The notes under the pieces: generated by a model | Told to the model about the DNA's origin: nothing | Databases searched by the model: none | Seen by the model: the letters and a program-made list of their open reading frames with translations, nothing else | Shown here: in pieces, positions 1-10,036 of the stretch | Layout: every line of letters starts with the position of its first letter | Numbering within the stretch: the first letter of the stretch is position 1 | Translations under genes and position numbers: made by a program | Assembly (NCBI RefSeq): GCF_010091945.1 | Contig: NZ_WVIE01000008.1 | Coordinates: forward strand, 1 to 64,000 | From: Myxacorys almedinensis A | Lineage (GTDB): Bacteria; Cyanobacteriota; Cyanobacteriia; Leptolyngbyales; Leptolyngbyaceae | Length of the DNA stretch: 64,000 nt | Direction of reading: 5' to 3'

Positions 1-228
1 GACAACATTGTTTTGCTGTTTCAACCACCGTATTGCCCGGAGCTAAATCCGATTGAACGATTGTGGCAGCACTTGAAAAAGGATTTGCGCTGGGCGCTGT
101 TCCAGAACTTATCTCAACTGCAAAACAAGGTAGACGGGCTGATTGCCGATTTAACCACCGAAACCGTTGCTTCTGTCACTGGCTTTAGCTTTATCGTAAA
201 TGCACTATCTGTCGCAGGCATTTTTTGA
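1..228 (+). mobile_element. IS630-family transposase, C-terminal fragment
   Basis: The reading frame is open from base 1 and its 5' part lies outside the window. It encodes the end of a DDE transposase. The segment PYCPELNPIERLWQHLK is the typical C-terminal signature of IS630/Tc1-type enzymes and carries the last catalytic acidic residue (Glu of NPIE). The tail ends in SFIVNALSVAGIF. Such enzymes cut and paste their element at TA dinucleotides. Whether the full copy is active cannot be seen here. It sits directly against degraded genes, so this edge looks like an insertion hot spot. Confidence 0.85.
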
Positions 229-462
229 TTTGGTATCACCCATACCGGACTCTACGCGAAGGGTGACTTTTGCATCACGCCTGCTCAAATGCCATTTTTT
301 GCCCGTTGGGAGAGTGACGATTGCTTCGTTCAGATTCGGATTGCCTCTCGGTTTATCCAACAGGTGGCGTGCGAAACCTTGACTGGGAAGTCTAGTGCGC
401 TGGAGTTGCTGCCCGAATTTAAGCAGCGTGATCCGCAATTGGCAGCGATCGCAAGGCTCCTC
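229..462 (+). pseudogene. AraC-family regulator, internal fragment
   Basis: After the transposase stop one frame reads GLYAKGDFCITPAQMPFFARW, then FVQIRIASRFIQQVACETL and LELLPEFKQRDPQLAAIARLL. This is the sensor half of the AraC regulators common in cyanobacteria (pattern: GD..LTPA, then F.....E......ELLP.F...DPQ...IA). The extreme N-terminus and the whole C-terminal helix-turn-helix half are missing. At about 463 the sequence switches to a DGQHR-type gene on the other strand. It is a relic that cannot bind DNA. The N-terminal side was probably removed by the neighbouring IS630 element. Confidence 0.6.
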
Positions 463-1003
463 CAATGTCATCAATTTGGGATTATGTGTCCCTAGACCGT
501 TCTCGACCATCTCAACATTGTTCCGAAACTGGGGAACGCGATCGAGCAGATTTTTAGCAATCAAAACCAAGGGAGAGCGTTGATCGAACGTATGTGCCAA
601 AGAAACACTAGGGCGCTGACCAGTAAGTTTTGATCCCGAAATGCCTGCCGCTCCTGTTCCAAAGGTAGCCCAGCATAGATTAACGCTCCCAGTTCAAGTT
701 GAGCTAGAGCAGCAGCTTTAATCGGATCGTCTTCGATATTTTTGAGCGCCTGACGAATTCCAAAGCACCTGTGTTGTCCATCGGTTAGACGTAAACTAAC
801 TGAGGAATAAGGAAGTACAATGCTACTATCTCGATAGATTGGTCGCGGTTGAACATTGACACAGATTGCTGGGAAAAACGTACTACCATCCTCGTAGGTG
901 TCTAGAATGTATTGCGCGATCGCTTTGACGAATGACTAGCCCCGTAAACACGACATCGGCAAATTGCGCGATCGTAAGTAAATCAACAGAGTATTTCAAG
1001 CAG
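463..1003 (-). pseudogene. DGQHR-domain (DndB-like) protein, frame-broken
   Basis: The minus strand encodes, in three different frames, one recognisable protein. A probable N-terminal piece is KYSVDLLTIAQFADVVFTG. The middle piece has AIAQYILDTYEDGSTFFPA and then LTDGQHRCFGIRQAL, with the diagnostic DGQHR motif near 768-783, and PLEQERQAFRDQNLL. The last piece has TFDQRSPLVLIAKNLLDRV. The frame changes near 930 and near 605-620. DGQHR proteins include DndB, the regulator of DNA phosphorothioation loci, and related ParB-like proteins. No other dnd gene is in the window. The order of the pieces matches the family, so this is a decayed gene and not chance similarity. Confidence 0.6.
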
Positions 1004-1133
1004 TCGGCAACTCTTCAAGTTACTGACACAGCTTACAACCTGCAAAAGCATGAAAAGGCAAAAGCATACGGGTTGAGTACAACGAATAACGGGCATGAGA
1101 AACAATCCTTCTAAAAAGCAACTGAGCGATCGC

Positions 1134-2927
1134 TTACAATTTTGCGGTATCGAGCAATGCCATTAACTTGCGTTTCTTACCATGCGCGAGAACTAAATCT
1201 CTGCGGTAAGTCTGCCATTCGGACTGGCGATCGCTTTCAACATAAGCCGCCTTAGCACGTTTCAACCACTCGATCGCAGTATTGTATTTCTCGCTTTTAC
1301 CAGCATTCATAATTTCATCTGCATTCTGAATCGCCGTTTCAATCACCCAATCCGGTTGATGAGCGATCACCGCATCCATCACGCGATAAGCCAGACCCAC
1401 GTTGTAGATATACCGTTTATTGACGGTTGATATTGCATCATCCCACAACTCTTCATGCAAAAAGATATCTACTTTCGCCGCTTCGCTGTTCCAGCTATCC
1501 GCTCGGCGCAATGCTTGAAGCAATTTTGGCTGCAAGCGTTTCCAGTTCTTTCCTGCAAGCGTTTGCAAGCGTTGATAGAGGTCAAAAGAAGGCTGGCTAG
1601 AAAAAGCGGTTTCGTAGGCTTCGATCGCAGTTGCGTCTTGATTCAGTCCTTCTGCGAGTTCTCCTGTCCAGATCGCAAAGTTATACAACTCGTAGCCAGA
1701 GAAGGCTAATCCAAGCTTGGCAACTTCCAACGCTTCTGCCAGATGATTGGATTCCCGCAACGTTGTCGCCAGAGCAAACGCTTCTTGCACGGTGGATAGT
1801 TCCGTTTCTGCTAGAGCGATCGCAGTCTCAACATCGCCAGATTCAGCCAGTCGAGTCAGATACTGTTCCGTCAATCCAGCCACTCGTGCCAAATTGAGAT
1901 ATTCAGCGTCTCGGTCTTGGCGATCGAGGATTTGCAGCCGAATCAACGCTAAATCCGTCGTGAAATCAGGACGTTCTTCGATCCAGAATTCTGCTTCTGA
2001 AAGCGTTCCAGCTAAAATTTCCAATAGAGTCGGATCGTTCCACCCTTGCTCTAAGGCAGCGAGGCTCATGCTGAAATCTGCTTGAAGCTCATCCTGCCAA
2101 GCTTCGAGCATAGCTTGGAGATCAACCGCTTGCGCTTCATCAATGTCGGTGGACAAAATTGCTTCGCTCCAAGCTTCGTTCAACTCCTGGTTAATCCCAT
2201 AAATTTCGCCGCCGTACTCGTTCAGTTCGTCCCATTCTTCGGCATAGCCTTGGGTGATGGCTTCGAGGATTGCGACCCTTGCGGTATCTGCGGAGCAGCG
2301 CGCGCTTTCGCCGTCCTCATTCTGGGAAAACGATCGAGCGCGATCGATGAGTTCTGATAACGCTTCTCCAAACGGATCATGTTCGCAGCCATACTCTAGC
2401 TCTCGAATGCCCTCGCGCAAGATATGACGTACCTGCCGTCGAAAAGGCGTGACATCGATCGGACTTTGCCGAGGCTTACGCGCAGCAGTTGCAGGCTTCG
2501 AGTTCGTCATTAAATGCACCTGCCGATCCACTAGTTCAATTAACTCTGGTTGTTCCGCGACTAATTCTTGTACTAATCGCTGCGTCTGAACTGGATTTAA
2601 GCGATCGAGCAATTGCACTAAAGTTGGACGCGCTTCAATCTTGTCCGGTTGCCGATCGCAGGTGAGCACAGTTGCAACAATATGCTTGCACCATCCACCG
2701 TATTCGTAAGGGCAAGTACAACGAGCATCAGTTATCCCTCCAGCATCAAACTCAAGGGTCACGCGGTAGGGTTTGACCTCGGTGCCTTCGACTTCAGCTT
2801 GCAAAATCGCGCCGCGCTGCACGACATCCACGACTGACCCCATCCGGTCATACTCTTTGCCCCGACTCAACGAGTTTTCGGTTGAATTGTGCCGAATCAC
2901 GCCTTCAGAAATTGATGGGAACTGCAT
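1134..2927 (-). CDS. SWIM zinc-finger domain protein with helical repeat tail
   Basis: The predicted protein has 597 residues from the ATG at 2927; a GTG at 2936 would add three. Near residues 70-82 it has CTC, seven residues, then CKH. This is the CxCxnCxH zinc ligand set of a SWIM finger, a fold used for DNA or protein binding. The rest is acidic and alpha-helical, with repeated segments such as AIALAETELSTVQEAFALA and ALEVAKLGLAFSGYELYN that resemble TPR-like solenoid repeats. Cyanobacteria carry many SWIM proteins of this layout with no settled function. The gene is single and divergent from the downstream kinase, with a spacer of over 600 bp. It looks intact. Confidence 0.8.
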   Translation of the reverse strand: MQFPSISEGVIRHNSTENSLSRGKEYDRMGSVVDVVQRGAILQAEVEGTEVKPYRVTLEFDAGGITDARCTCPYEYGGWCKHIVATVLTCDRQPDKIEARPTLVQLLDRLNPVQTQRLVQELVAEQPELIELVDRQVHLMTNSKPATAARKPRQSPIDVTPFRRQVRHILREGIRELEYGCEHDPFGEALSELIDRARSFSQNEDGESARCSADTARVAILEAITQGYAEEWDELNEYGGEIYGINQELNEAWSEAILSTDIDEAQAVDLQAMLEAWQDELQADFSMSLAALEQGWNDPTLLEILAGTLSEAEFWIEERPDFTTDLALIRLQILDRQDRDAEYLNLARVAGLTEQYLTRLAESGDVETAIALAETELSTVQEAFALATTLRESNHLAEALEVAKLGLAFSGYELYNFAIWTGELAEGLNQDATAIEAYETAFSSQPSFDLYQRLQTLAGKNWKRLQPKLLQALRRADSWNSEAAKVDIFLHEELWDDAISTVNKRYIYNVGLAYRVMDAVIAHQPDWVIETAIQNADEIMNAGKSEKYNTAIEWLKRAKAAYVESDRQSEWQTYRRDLVLAHGKKRKLMALLDTAKL

Positions 2928-3565
2928 AAAACACACTGGTTTCTCTGAGTATCTGTTTTCAGCCTATCAGACCTGTGGAAAAGCGATTGATCAACGATTA
3001 ACTCTTCGACGTGCCACCTTCTGAATAAAATTGTTGTACAGTCGCACGGTAAATGTCGCTCGTCGCATGATAATGTCGTTTTCGGCAATTTTTTGACGTA
3101 AAAATGACTTACGCATTGGCAGCGGATTGGGTAACAGATGTACCGGATGAAAAACCAAGTTACTGTTTCATCCGTTCATTCGCTATCTCCGCTATCCCAT
3201 CCGTTGCCAACAAAAAGGCGTTGCATAAGTCCCAGAAGATACAGGTAGAAATAATATCCATGAGAGTAAATTTATCCAGAGGCGAGGCACACAATCGGAG
3301 TCAGTCGCATAAAGACTTGCGAAAAAAGACTTACAGATCTAACCCTTCTTGAGGATGATACGCCTTGAAAAAACACAAGCAATAATAAAAATGCGGTTTC
3401 AGAAACGCTAGAGGAAACTAGTATAGCTATCAATGAGTATGCAACGAACAATCTATTGCGGATTGATAGATTCTATGCTTATGACTCTGTGTTAACTGCA
3501 AAGCTCTGTTCTCTTGAGGCTCAACGACACCTGCATTGACCCTGTTTTTCGCACAACTCATGCTC
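2928..3565. other. Divergent intergenic region, no gene recognised
   Basis: This spacer lies between the SWIM gene and the sensor kinase and must hold both promoters. Its short ORFs have no family-like sequence. The stretch around 3360-3480 is AT-rich and could hold the kinase promoter, but I cannot assign -35/-10 boxes with confidence. I see no RNA gene or clear repeat. Confidence 0.4.
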
Positions 3566-5929
3566 ATGAACGACGCGCTCAACATCTTGCTCATCAATAA
3601 CGCCGTGGCACGAATCGCGGTTCGCCATCTGATGCATCAAGCAGGAGTGAGCCTTCAAGAGGTGACCGAAGTGGAGACCCAAGCAGATGCGATCGCCGCC
3701 CTTGAGCACGCCTCGTTTGACTGTGCTATCTTAGGCTCTCACCTGCCCAATGGCGACGGGATAGAGCTAGTAAACCAGATCCGCGATCGCGGCTTTCGGA
3801 TCGCTTTAATTGCTCTGGTTAGCCAAGGCGATGAAGCCTTAGCCGTTGAACTGATGAAAGCGGGCGTCAATGATTGTTGGTTTAGGGGCGAAATTCAACC
3901 TGGCAACTTGGCTCGGCGGTTGGGGCAGGTCATCCGTCTGCACCGTGCCGAAGCCCTCGCCCAAGAAGCAACGGCAAAACTTTTCGAGAGCGAAGAGCGC
4001 TATCGATTAGTTCTTGAAGGATCAACCGATGGAATTTGGGACTGGAACATCTGCAAAAACGAAGTGTTTTGCAACGATCGCTTGCTCGAAATTTTAGGCA
4101 TACCCCGCTCCCAAATGGGCACAGCTTATGATGCCTTCCTCCAACTCATTCACCCAGATGATCAGCAACGAGTGCAGCACGCCATCCGATCGCATTTGCT
4201 GCAAGACACCACCTTTGAAGTGGAGTGCCGTTTGCAGCACGCCTCTGGAACCTATCGCTATTGCACCGCCCGGGGAAATGCTCAGCGAGATCAGCACGGC
4301 AGTCTCTTTCGCATGACTGGCATCATTCACGATATTACTCAGCGCAAAATTGATGAGCAAAAGATCCTCAAGCTCAACCGCGATTTAGAGCGCCGTGTCA
4401 TCGAGTTGCAACCCTTTTTTAATGTCTTGCCGCTTGAAAGCAATAGTGTTAAAGATGGTGCCCCGACCAACGCTGACGCGAATGATTCTGAAAACTTGGC
4501 TCAGTGCTCTGCTTTAGCAGCAGACAATGCCTTCCTCTATCAAGTGACTCAGCGTGCAGAAGAAAATTTACGTCAAGCTGTTTTAGATTTAGGAGAACAG
4601 CAACAGCAACTGAAGGCGCTTCAAGACTTGATCGATCTTTTAAATCGACGGCTCACCGACTTGCCCAGTTTGTTGCAGGCAACCATCGATTCTGCGTGCG
4701 CTGCCATTTCCGGGGCAGATTTCGGGCTGATTCTGCTGCACAATTCCTATACTGACCAGCTTGAGGTTGCCGCCACGATCGGGCTTGAGCGTGAGCAAGC
4801 CGTGCCCTGCCTCGCCTCCTTAGAGCACGTTTTGCTCACCGGAAATCCTTATTTGGCAAGCCTGCCTGAGTGTGCATCGTCTGAGCTATCGTTTCTCTGC
4901 GCTGTGGCGATTTGTCCTATAAAGTTTCGCCAAATCGTGGCTCCCAAGGTAAAGCGACTTGGCGTGCTTGCGGTTGGGAGTTGGTCAGAGAAGGCATCGT
5001 TTGGGCAAGAAGATATGAACTTGCTGACGGCATTTAGTGAGCAAGCAGCGATCGCGCTAAACAATGTCCACCTGATTAAGGCGCTCGAAGAACGGGAAGA
5101 ACGGTTGGCGCATCAAAACGCCATCCTGGTGCAGCAAAACCATGAATTGGAAAATCAGCGTCAGCAGATCGAGTTGCAAAATCTCAAACTCACAGAAGCG
5201 GCTCAGCTAAAAAGCCAATTTCTCGCCACCATGTCCCATGAGTTACGCACGCCAATGAATGCGATTATGGGCTTTTCCCAGCTATTGCTGCGGCGAAAAC
5301 ACCTAGAGCCACAAGCGGCAGAAATGCTGCTCCGTATTCTGACCAACAGCAAAAATCTCCTCGCCTTGATCAATGACATCCTAGATCTTTCCAGAATTGA
5401 AGCCGGACGCCTAGAGCTAAAACCAACCCGATTTAATCTCTCTGATTTGCTTCAGCTAACTACCGATGAGTTGCGATCGCTTGCCGACCAAAAAAATCTG
5501 AGCCTTCAAAGCCTCTCTAACCTGGATAATTCTTGGGTTGTGAATGACTGCGATCGCATCCGCCAAATTTTAGTCAATTTACTATCAAACGCGATTAAGT
5601 TTACTGATGTCGGTCGTGTTGACGTTGTGATTCAAGAAATTTCGCCAGAGCGAATCAAAATTTCTGTTCATGATACTGGGGTTGGCATTGCCCAAGCCGA
5701 TCTCGAACATATCTTTAAAGAATTTCGCCAGGTTGATCAAAGCATTGCTCGTCGTTCTCCGGGTACGGGCTTGGGGCTAGCCATTACTCGATGGCTCGTT
5801 CAATTAATGAACGGTTCTATTGCAGTGGAAAGCGAGCTAGGGCAAGGATCAACGTTTACGGTTGAGTTACCCCGCAGCATTCTATCTGGCTCAGATCAAT
5901 CATGGCGTTCTTCGACAAAGCTGTTTTAG
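3566..5929 (+). CDS. PAS-GAF sensor histidine kinase with degenerate receiver domain
   Basis: The predicted protein has 787 residues from ATG 3566; ATG 3560 and TTG 3536 are also in frame. The order is an N-terminal receiver-like domain (about 5-125), a PAS domain with PAC tail (about 150-270), a GAF domain (about 380-510), a coiled coil, HisKA with SHELRTP (His 558) and HATPase_c with [16 protein letters not shown] and GTGLGLAI. The kinase half looks complete. The receiver does not: the acidic pair is Asn-Asn (11-12), the phosphoacceptor position is Gly (57, in [10 protein letters not shown]) and the conserved Lys is Arg (107). It probably acts as an unphosphorylated docking module. There is no membrane segment, so sensing is cytoplasmic. 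The stop overlaps the convergent rsmH stop by 4 bp. Confidence 0.88.
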   Translation: MNDALNILLINNAVARIAVRHLMHQAGVSLQEVTEVETQADAIAALEHASFDCAILGSHLPNGDGIELVNQIRDRGFRIALIALVSQGDEALAVELMKAGVNDCWFRGEIQPGNLARRLGQVIRLHRAEALAQEATAKLFESEERYRLVLEGSTDGIWDWNICKNEVFCNDRLLEILGIPRSQMGTAYDAFLQLIHPDDQQRVQHAIRSHLLQDTTFEVECRLQHASGTYRYCTARGNAQRDQHGSLFRMTGIIHDITQRKIDEQKILKLNRDLERRVIELQPFFNVLPLESNSVKDGAPTNADANDSENLAQCSALAADNAFLYQVTQRAEENLRQAVLDLGEQQQQLKALQDLIDLLNRRLTDLPSLLQATIDSACAAISGADFGLILLHNSYTDQLEVAATIGLEREQAVPCLASLEHVLLTGNPYLASLPECASSELSFLCAVAICPIKFRQIVAPKVKRLGVLAVGSWSEKASFGQEDMNLLTAFSEQAAIALNNVHLIKALEEREERLAHQNAILVQQNHELENQRQQIELQNLKLTEAAQLKSQFLATMSHELRTPMNAIMGFSQLLLRRKHLEPQAAEMLLRILTNSKNLLALINDILDLSRIEAGRLELKPTRFNLSDLLQLTTDELRSLADQKNLSLQSLSNLDNSWVVNDCDRIRQILVNLLSNAIKFTDVGRVDVVIQEISPERIKISVHDTGVGIAQADLEHIFKEFRQVDQSIARRSPGTGLGLAITRWLVQLMNGSIAVESELGQGSTFTVELPRSILSGSDQSWRSSTKLF

Positions 5930-6816
5930 GGCGATAGCCGTTCGGCAATTCTCAGTTTGGCAGAGCGCGATCGCACGTTTTCCCGTAGCTCATCGGCTTG
6001 AGGAATAATCGGCTTCTTTGTCAACACGGCGAGTAAGGGCGACTCTTTTAACCGATGTTTGACGATCCGATCTTCCAAACTGTGGAAACTGATGATTGCA
6101 ATTCGCCCACCCGGCGTAAGCCACTGCGGCGCTTTTTCAATAAACGTCTCTAGCACCTCCAACTCTCGGTTAACGAAGATTCGCAGGGCCTGAAAGGTGC
6201 GTGTTGCGGGATGAATTCTGCCGTAGCGATAGGATTTGGGAACGCAGTGCGCGATCGCGTCTGCTAAGCCGGTCGTTGTGGTAAATGGGCGTTGTTCAAC
6301 GATCCGTTTCGCAATGCGCCGCGACAATCGTTCTTCGCCATAGACATAAAAAATATTCGCCAGTTCTGATTCATCCCAATGATTCACCACCTCGGCGGCG
6401 GTCAACTGCTGCCGTTGATCCATCCGCATATCTAGCGGGGCTTCGTTGCGAAAGCTAAACCCTCGTTCTGCCACATCAAACTGGGCAGAACTGACGCCCA
6501 AATCTGCCAAAATTCCGTCAAACTTGGTTTCTTGAGGATCAAACTGGGCAAAATTACGCTGATGAAATTGCACGCGATCGCGCTCTTCCGAAGAATAACC
6601 CAGGGCGCGCAGTTTGAATTGAGCCGCCGCGATCGCCTGTTCATCTTGATCCAATGCCGTGACTCGAACCTCTGCCTCTGCTGCCAAAATCAGGGCTGCA
6701 TGTCCACCACCGCCAACGGTTGCATCTAAATAATGTCCCCCCGAACGAATCGCCAACCCATCGATCAGTTCCCGGCTCAAAACCGGAATGTGCGAGAACG
6801 TTACACTTTCAGCCAT
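5926..6816 (-). CDS. rsmH: 16S rRNA (cytosine-1402-N4) methyltransferase RsmH
   Basis: The 296-residue protein has the usual length and features of RsmH (formerly MraW): [13 protein letters not shown] at the start, the SAM-binding loop [35 protein letters not shown] and, near the end, [13 protein letters not shown]. It methylates N4 of C1402 in 16S rRNA, with RsmI adding the ribose methyl group, and so tunes P-site decoding. It does not sit in a dcw cell-wall cluster here, as is common in cyanobacteria. Its first 16 bases overlap the end of the upstream Uma2 gene, which implies co-transcription and translational coupling. Confidence 0.96.
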   Translation of the reverse strand: MAESVTFSHIPVLSRELIDGLAIRSGGHYLDATVGGGGHAALILAAEAEVRVTALDQDEQAIAAAQFKLRALGYSSEERDRVQFHQRNFAQFDPQETKFDGILADLGVSSAQFDVAERGFSFRNEAPLDMRMDQRQQLTAAEVVNHWDESELANIFYVYGEERLSRRIAKRIVEQRPFTTTTGLADAIAHCVPKSYRYGRIHPATRTFQALRIFVNRELEVLETFIEKAPQWLTPGGRIAIISFHSLEDRIVKHRLKESPLLAVLTKKPIIPQADELRENVRSRSAKLRIAERLSP

Positions 6817-7364
6817 CCAAATAAATCTCCGAGCGTGAGTTGCAAGTCTTTCGCAAACTCTGGAACAGTAAGAACCTCAGTCTCAGCTTCAAAAACATCC
6901 ACGAGTTGATCGGGGGCATACACGAGCAGCAATTTTTCACCCGGATCGATCAGCCATCCTAACTGAGTGCCGTGGTGCAGACAATGCACAATATTGGAGG
7001 TCACTCTGGTTTGGCTCTGCTCAGGGGAGAGAATCTCGATCGTCCAATCCGGAGCCGAGGCGAACACATTTACAATGTCCCCGTTTTCATCAAGTGGAAT
7101 TCTTTTCCAAGTAAATACCGCCACATCGGGAACCGTCGATCGTCCCCCAAAGGTGCAGCGCAACTCTGGAAAAGCGTAAGCAATGCGGTTGGATTTGACG
7201 GCACCATTGATTCCACCAACAAGCTCTTCTTGTAACTTACTGTGTTTTCCTTGGGGCATGGACTTTTGAATAATTTGACCGTTGATATACTCACTGGCAG
7301 GCTTAGTCTCTGGAAGTTTCAGAAACTCTTCTAGGGTGACGGGCTTAACTGGGGTTTGTACCAT
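6801..7364 (-). CDS. Uma2-family (DUF820) putative endonuclease
   Basis: The 187-residue protein has the Uma2 layout: [22 protein letters not shown] at the N-terminus, an acidic residue in VPDVAVF, then [14 protein letters not shown] and [15 protein letters not shown]. These positions carry the Asp/Glu and nearby residues of a PD-(D/E)XK nuclease core. The family is strongly expanded in cyanobacteria and its biological role is unknown. The gene overlaps rsmH by 16 bp and probably forms a two-gene unit with it. The window has another intact member at 61882. Confidence 0.88.
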   Translation of the reverse strand: MVQTPVKPVTLEEFLKLPETKPASEYINGQIIQKSMPQGKHSKLQEELVGGINGAVKSNRIAYAFPELRCTFGGRSTVPDVAVFTWKRIPLDENGDIVNVFASAPDWTIEILSPEQSQTRVTSNIVHCLHHGTQLGWLIDPGEKLLLVYAPDQLVDVFEAETEVLTVPEFAKDLQLTLGDLFGWLKV

Positions 7365-7512
7365 ACGACCTCGCTCTTACACATTCAACCTTACATATTC
7401 AACTGACTATCGATCGGTTTGATGAACACCATCTGTGGAAATTAGCGCGACGAATCACAAATCTAAATCTTAGCTAAAGCATTTCAGATCCGCGCTTTCA
7501 CACAGGTATCTC

Positions 7513-7518
7513 TATAAT
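7513..7518 (+). promoter_or_regulatory. Candidate -10 box (TATAAT) upstream of ndhH
   Basis: A perfect TATAAT lies about 125 bp before the ndhH start. No clear -35 hexamer stands 16-18 bp upstream, so recognition may depend on an activator. The implied leader is about 115-120 nt. It ends with the strong Shine-Dalgarno stretch AGGGAGAGG just before the ATG. Confidence 0.4.
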
Positions 7519-7643
7519 GAATGGAGATGTAACAAACGCTAAATAAAGTCCTACAGGTTTGGCGGGATAAAAGCATTCTAACCACCTGCTGCCGTAGAAA
7601 AACGGGGCTTTTGAGAGAGTTGTAAGGGAGAGGCAGAACACCT

Positions 7644-8828
7644 ATGGCAATGATCGAGACCAAAACAGAACCCATGGTTCTCAACATGGGACCGCACCAT
7701 CCGTCTATGCATGGTGTGATGCGGTTGATCGTCACCCTAGATGGGGAGAACGTGATCGACTGCGAACCGGTGATCGGCTATCTCCATCGCGGCATGGAAA
7801 AGATCGCCGAAAATCGCACGAATATTATGTTTGTGCCCTACGTCAGCCGGTGGGACTATGCAGCAGGCATGTTTAATGAAGCCATCACGGTGAATGCTCC
7901 AGAAAAACTAGCCGGGATTTCAGTGCCCAAACGCGCCAGCTACATCCGCGTCATCATGCTAGAACTCAACCGCATCGCCAACCATTTGCTGTGGCTGGGT
8001 CCATTCTTGGCAGATGTGGGCGCGCAGACCCCATTCTTTTATATCTTCCGAGAACGGGAACTAATCTATGATCTGTGGGAAGCGGTGGCTGGATACCGCA
8101 TGGTCAACCACAACTATTTTCGGATTGGCGGCGTTGCGGCAGATCTTCCCTACGGCTGGGTCGATAAATGTGAAGACTTCTGCGACTATTTTTTGCCCAA
8201 AGTGGATGAATACGAGAAACTAATTACGAACAATCCGATTTTCCGTCGCCGCGTTGAGGGGATTGGGGCGATTAGTCGCGATGATGCCATTAACTGGGGT
8301 TTGTCAGGTCCCATGTTGAGGGCATCGGGTGTGCAGTGGGATTTGCGAAAAGTAGACCATTACGAATCCTATGATGATTTTGACTGGGAGGTGCAATGGG
8401 AAACCGCCGGTGATTGTTTTGCTCGCTACGTTGTCCGGATTCGGGAAATGCGCGAGTCGGTTAAAATTCTTCGTCAAGCCCTAAAAGCCCTTCCTGGAGG
8501 ACCGTTTGAGAACCTAGAAGCAAAGCGGATGATGGAAGGTCCGAAGTCTGACTGGAACGGGTTTGATTATCAATTTATTGGTAAAAAAATTGCACCAACC
8601 TTCAAAATTCCCAAAGGTGAACATTATGTTCGTTTGGAAAGTGGGAAGGGGGAGCTAGGGGTATTTATAATGGGGGACGATAATGTTTTCCCGTGGCGTT
8701 TTAAGGTTCGGGCAGCAGACTTTAATAATGTGCAAATTTTGCCGTATTTGGTGAAGGGAATGAAGGTTGCCGATATTGTGACGATTCTGGGAAGTATCGA
8801 CATTATTATGGGATCGGTCGATCGCTAA
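7644..8828 (+). CDS. ndhH: NAD(P)H-quinone oxidoreductase subunit H
   Basis: The 394 residues match the full length of cyanobacterial NdhH. Visible signatures include [32 protein letters not shown], the Q-site loop IANHLLWLG and the C-terminal ending of the NuoD/49-kDa family. NdhH lies in the peripheral arm of thylakoid NDH-1. It forms part of the quinone-binding cavity and serves respiration, cyclic electron flow and CO2 uptake. The start is fixed by AGGGAGAGG at about 7626. The gene is monocistronic and followed by a 13-bp inverted repeat. Arg49, in YLHRG, aligns with the arginine methylated in mitochondrial NDUFS2. Confidence 0.97.
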   Translation: MAMIETKTEPMVLNMGPHHPSMHGVMRLIVTLDGENVIDCEPVIGYLHRGMEKIAENRTNIMFVPYVSRWDYAAGMFNEAITVNAPEKLAGISVPKRASYIRVIMLELNRIANHLLWLGPFLADVGAQTPFFYIFRERELIYDLWEAVAGYRMVNHNYFRIGGVAADLPYGWVDKCEDFCDYFLPKVDEYEKLITNNPIFRRRVEGIGAISRDDAINWGLSGPMLRASGVQWDLRKVDHYESYDDFDWEVQWETAGDCFARYVVRIREMRESVKILRQALKALPGGPFENLEAKRMMEGPKSDWNGFDYQFIGKKIAPTFKIPKGEHYVRLESGKGELGVFIMGDDNVFPWRFKVRAADFNNVQILPYLVKGMKVADIVTILGSIDIIMGSVDR

Positions 8829-8882
8829 GGCATGGAACTCAGCCTTGGGATCGATAACCTTCCTAAGGGCGATGCAGTGTTT

Positions 8883-8959
8883 GGGGATCATCAGCGGGGA
8901 TCATCAGCGATCGCAAGACTTGGAATTCAATACTTTTCAATTTGCAATGATCCCCGCTG
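8883..8959. repeat. Tandem 13-mer plus 13-bp inverted repeat after ndhH
   Basis: GGGGATCATCAGC occurs twice in tandem (8883-8895 and 8896-8908). CAGCGGGGATCAT at 8892-8904 is exactly complementary to ATGATCCCCGCTG at 8947-8959, giving a 13-bp stem with a 42-base loop. It may act as an mRNA 3' end structure or terminator for ndhH, although no T-run follows. Confidence 0.6.
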
Positions 8960-9802
8960 TTTGCAGCGCGCAATTAGCACAGCCACAACCTTGAAGAAAC
9001 GGTAAGTTGCCCAGAATCTATGGCTCTGATTTGCTGAGTTGGCGCTAATTTATATCCCAACTTTTTGTCATGTTCTGGAGTTTTTAGTGTCTTATTTTTA
9101 GCCCTGAGGAACCTGCGTGCTAGCAGCAAATCTATCCTCTTAATGTATTGCAATTTATGACACAACTAGTCTATCTCAACAAATTTCGCCTTTTCGAGAC
9201 GCTTTTGCGTTAGGATGAAACCCGGTCAAGTTAATGTCTCAGTAATCTTTTTAACGGTAGTCTGCGCTTTGCAGAAATTAATCTTTCAATTTTTCTTTCA
9301 TTTTTTAAGGTAGAAAAGTTGGATAAAAAGGATACGATTTATCACCACTCTCAGGGCAGCACTGGATATGCTTCTAGGCTCTCAGTCGTTGCGATCGCAA
9401 GGTAGAGCGAAAGCTGACTGCCCTCTCTTTCACATTATCTTTCCGTTGCATCCCATAAGGTATGATGATGTCCTTTCTCCTGCCGTTGTGTCGGCATGGG
9501 TTGCGAGCATCTGATGCCTTTTGTAACGCCAGTGCACCCTAGGCACTACTGATTTCGTGTAATCAAGGCTAACGTCTCTGCCAGCAACGGGATTATTATC
9601 ACCTCTGCTGCCTAGGGGTTGGCTAGCTGGTTGACTCGATAGAAGCTGCAAAAGCAGTTGACACTCAGCAGATTAAGCGCTATATATAGGTGTGAATCTT
9701 AATTCAATGCTCCATATAGCGTCAGCGAAAGATTTCCCTTGATCGGCTAAGGTTCCATTTGCTTCTTTGTACGTCCCTATTCTTTATTCCTCCACTAAAG
9801 CC
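8960..9802. other. Long intergenic region with small hairpins, no gene recognised
   Basis: No convincing coding sequence lies here. Several short hairpins cluster between 9481 and 9660: TGCCG with CGGCA (9481-9496), AGTGC with GCACT (9531-9547) and CTGCAAAAGCAG near 9650. The sequence TATATATAGG near 9680 could be a -10 region for the following small gene. The cluster could be a small RNA or a long leader, but I recognise no known RNA family. Confidence 0.3.
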
Positions 9803-10036
9803 ATGACCTACCAAGATCAGTTGACTCCCTGGGTTATCTATCAACTTCTACCGAATGCTGAGCGCCAGATTGTGACTCGCTTCCGTCGCCGAAACGATGT
9901 AGACGGATATCTCAAAGTGTTGCAGCAGACTCGCCCTAACGCTGAGTTTGTCGTTGCATTCATCGCAAAAACTGCTACGCCTAAGAACCCAACCGAAGAC
10001 ACGCCTCCAACCAAGAAGAAATTAGTGAAGGCATAG
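9803..10036 (+). CDS. Small conserved cyanobacterial protein of unknown function
   Basis: The 77-residue protein starts at ATG 9803 (MTYQDQLTPWVIYQLLP); a TTG twelve codons upstream is less likely. It is basic, with FRRRNDVDGYLKVLQQTRP and a Lys-rich tail, and has no signal or membrane segment. I do not recognise a domain. The compact, well-formed N-terminal part reads like a genuine conserved protein. It stands alone between ndhH and the MidA-type gene, in the same orientation as both. Confidence 0.6.
   Translation: MTYQDQLTPWVIYQLLPNAERQIVTRFRRRNDVDGYLKVLQQTRPNAEFVVAFIAKTATPKNPTEDTPPTKKKLVKA

Noticed and set aside
205-600. A 131-codon minus-strand frame taken as one gene
   Set aside because: Only its first third belongs to the DGQHR pseudogene; the rest is antisense to the AraC fragment on the plus strand.
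932-1114. A 60-codon plus-strand frame
   Set aside because: It is antisense to the DGQHR pseudogene and has no protein-like pattern.
9481-9660. Cobalamin or other known riboswitch in the gap before the small gene
   Set aside because: None of the conserved boxes of riboswitch classes known to me is present.
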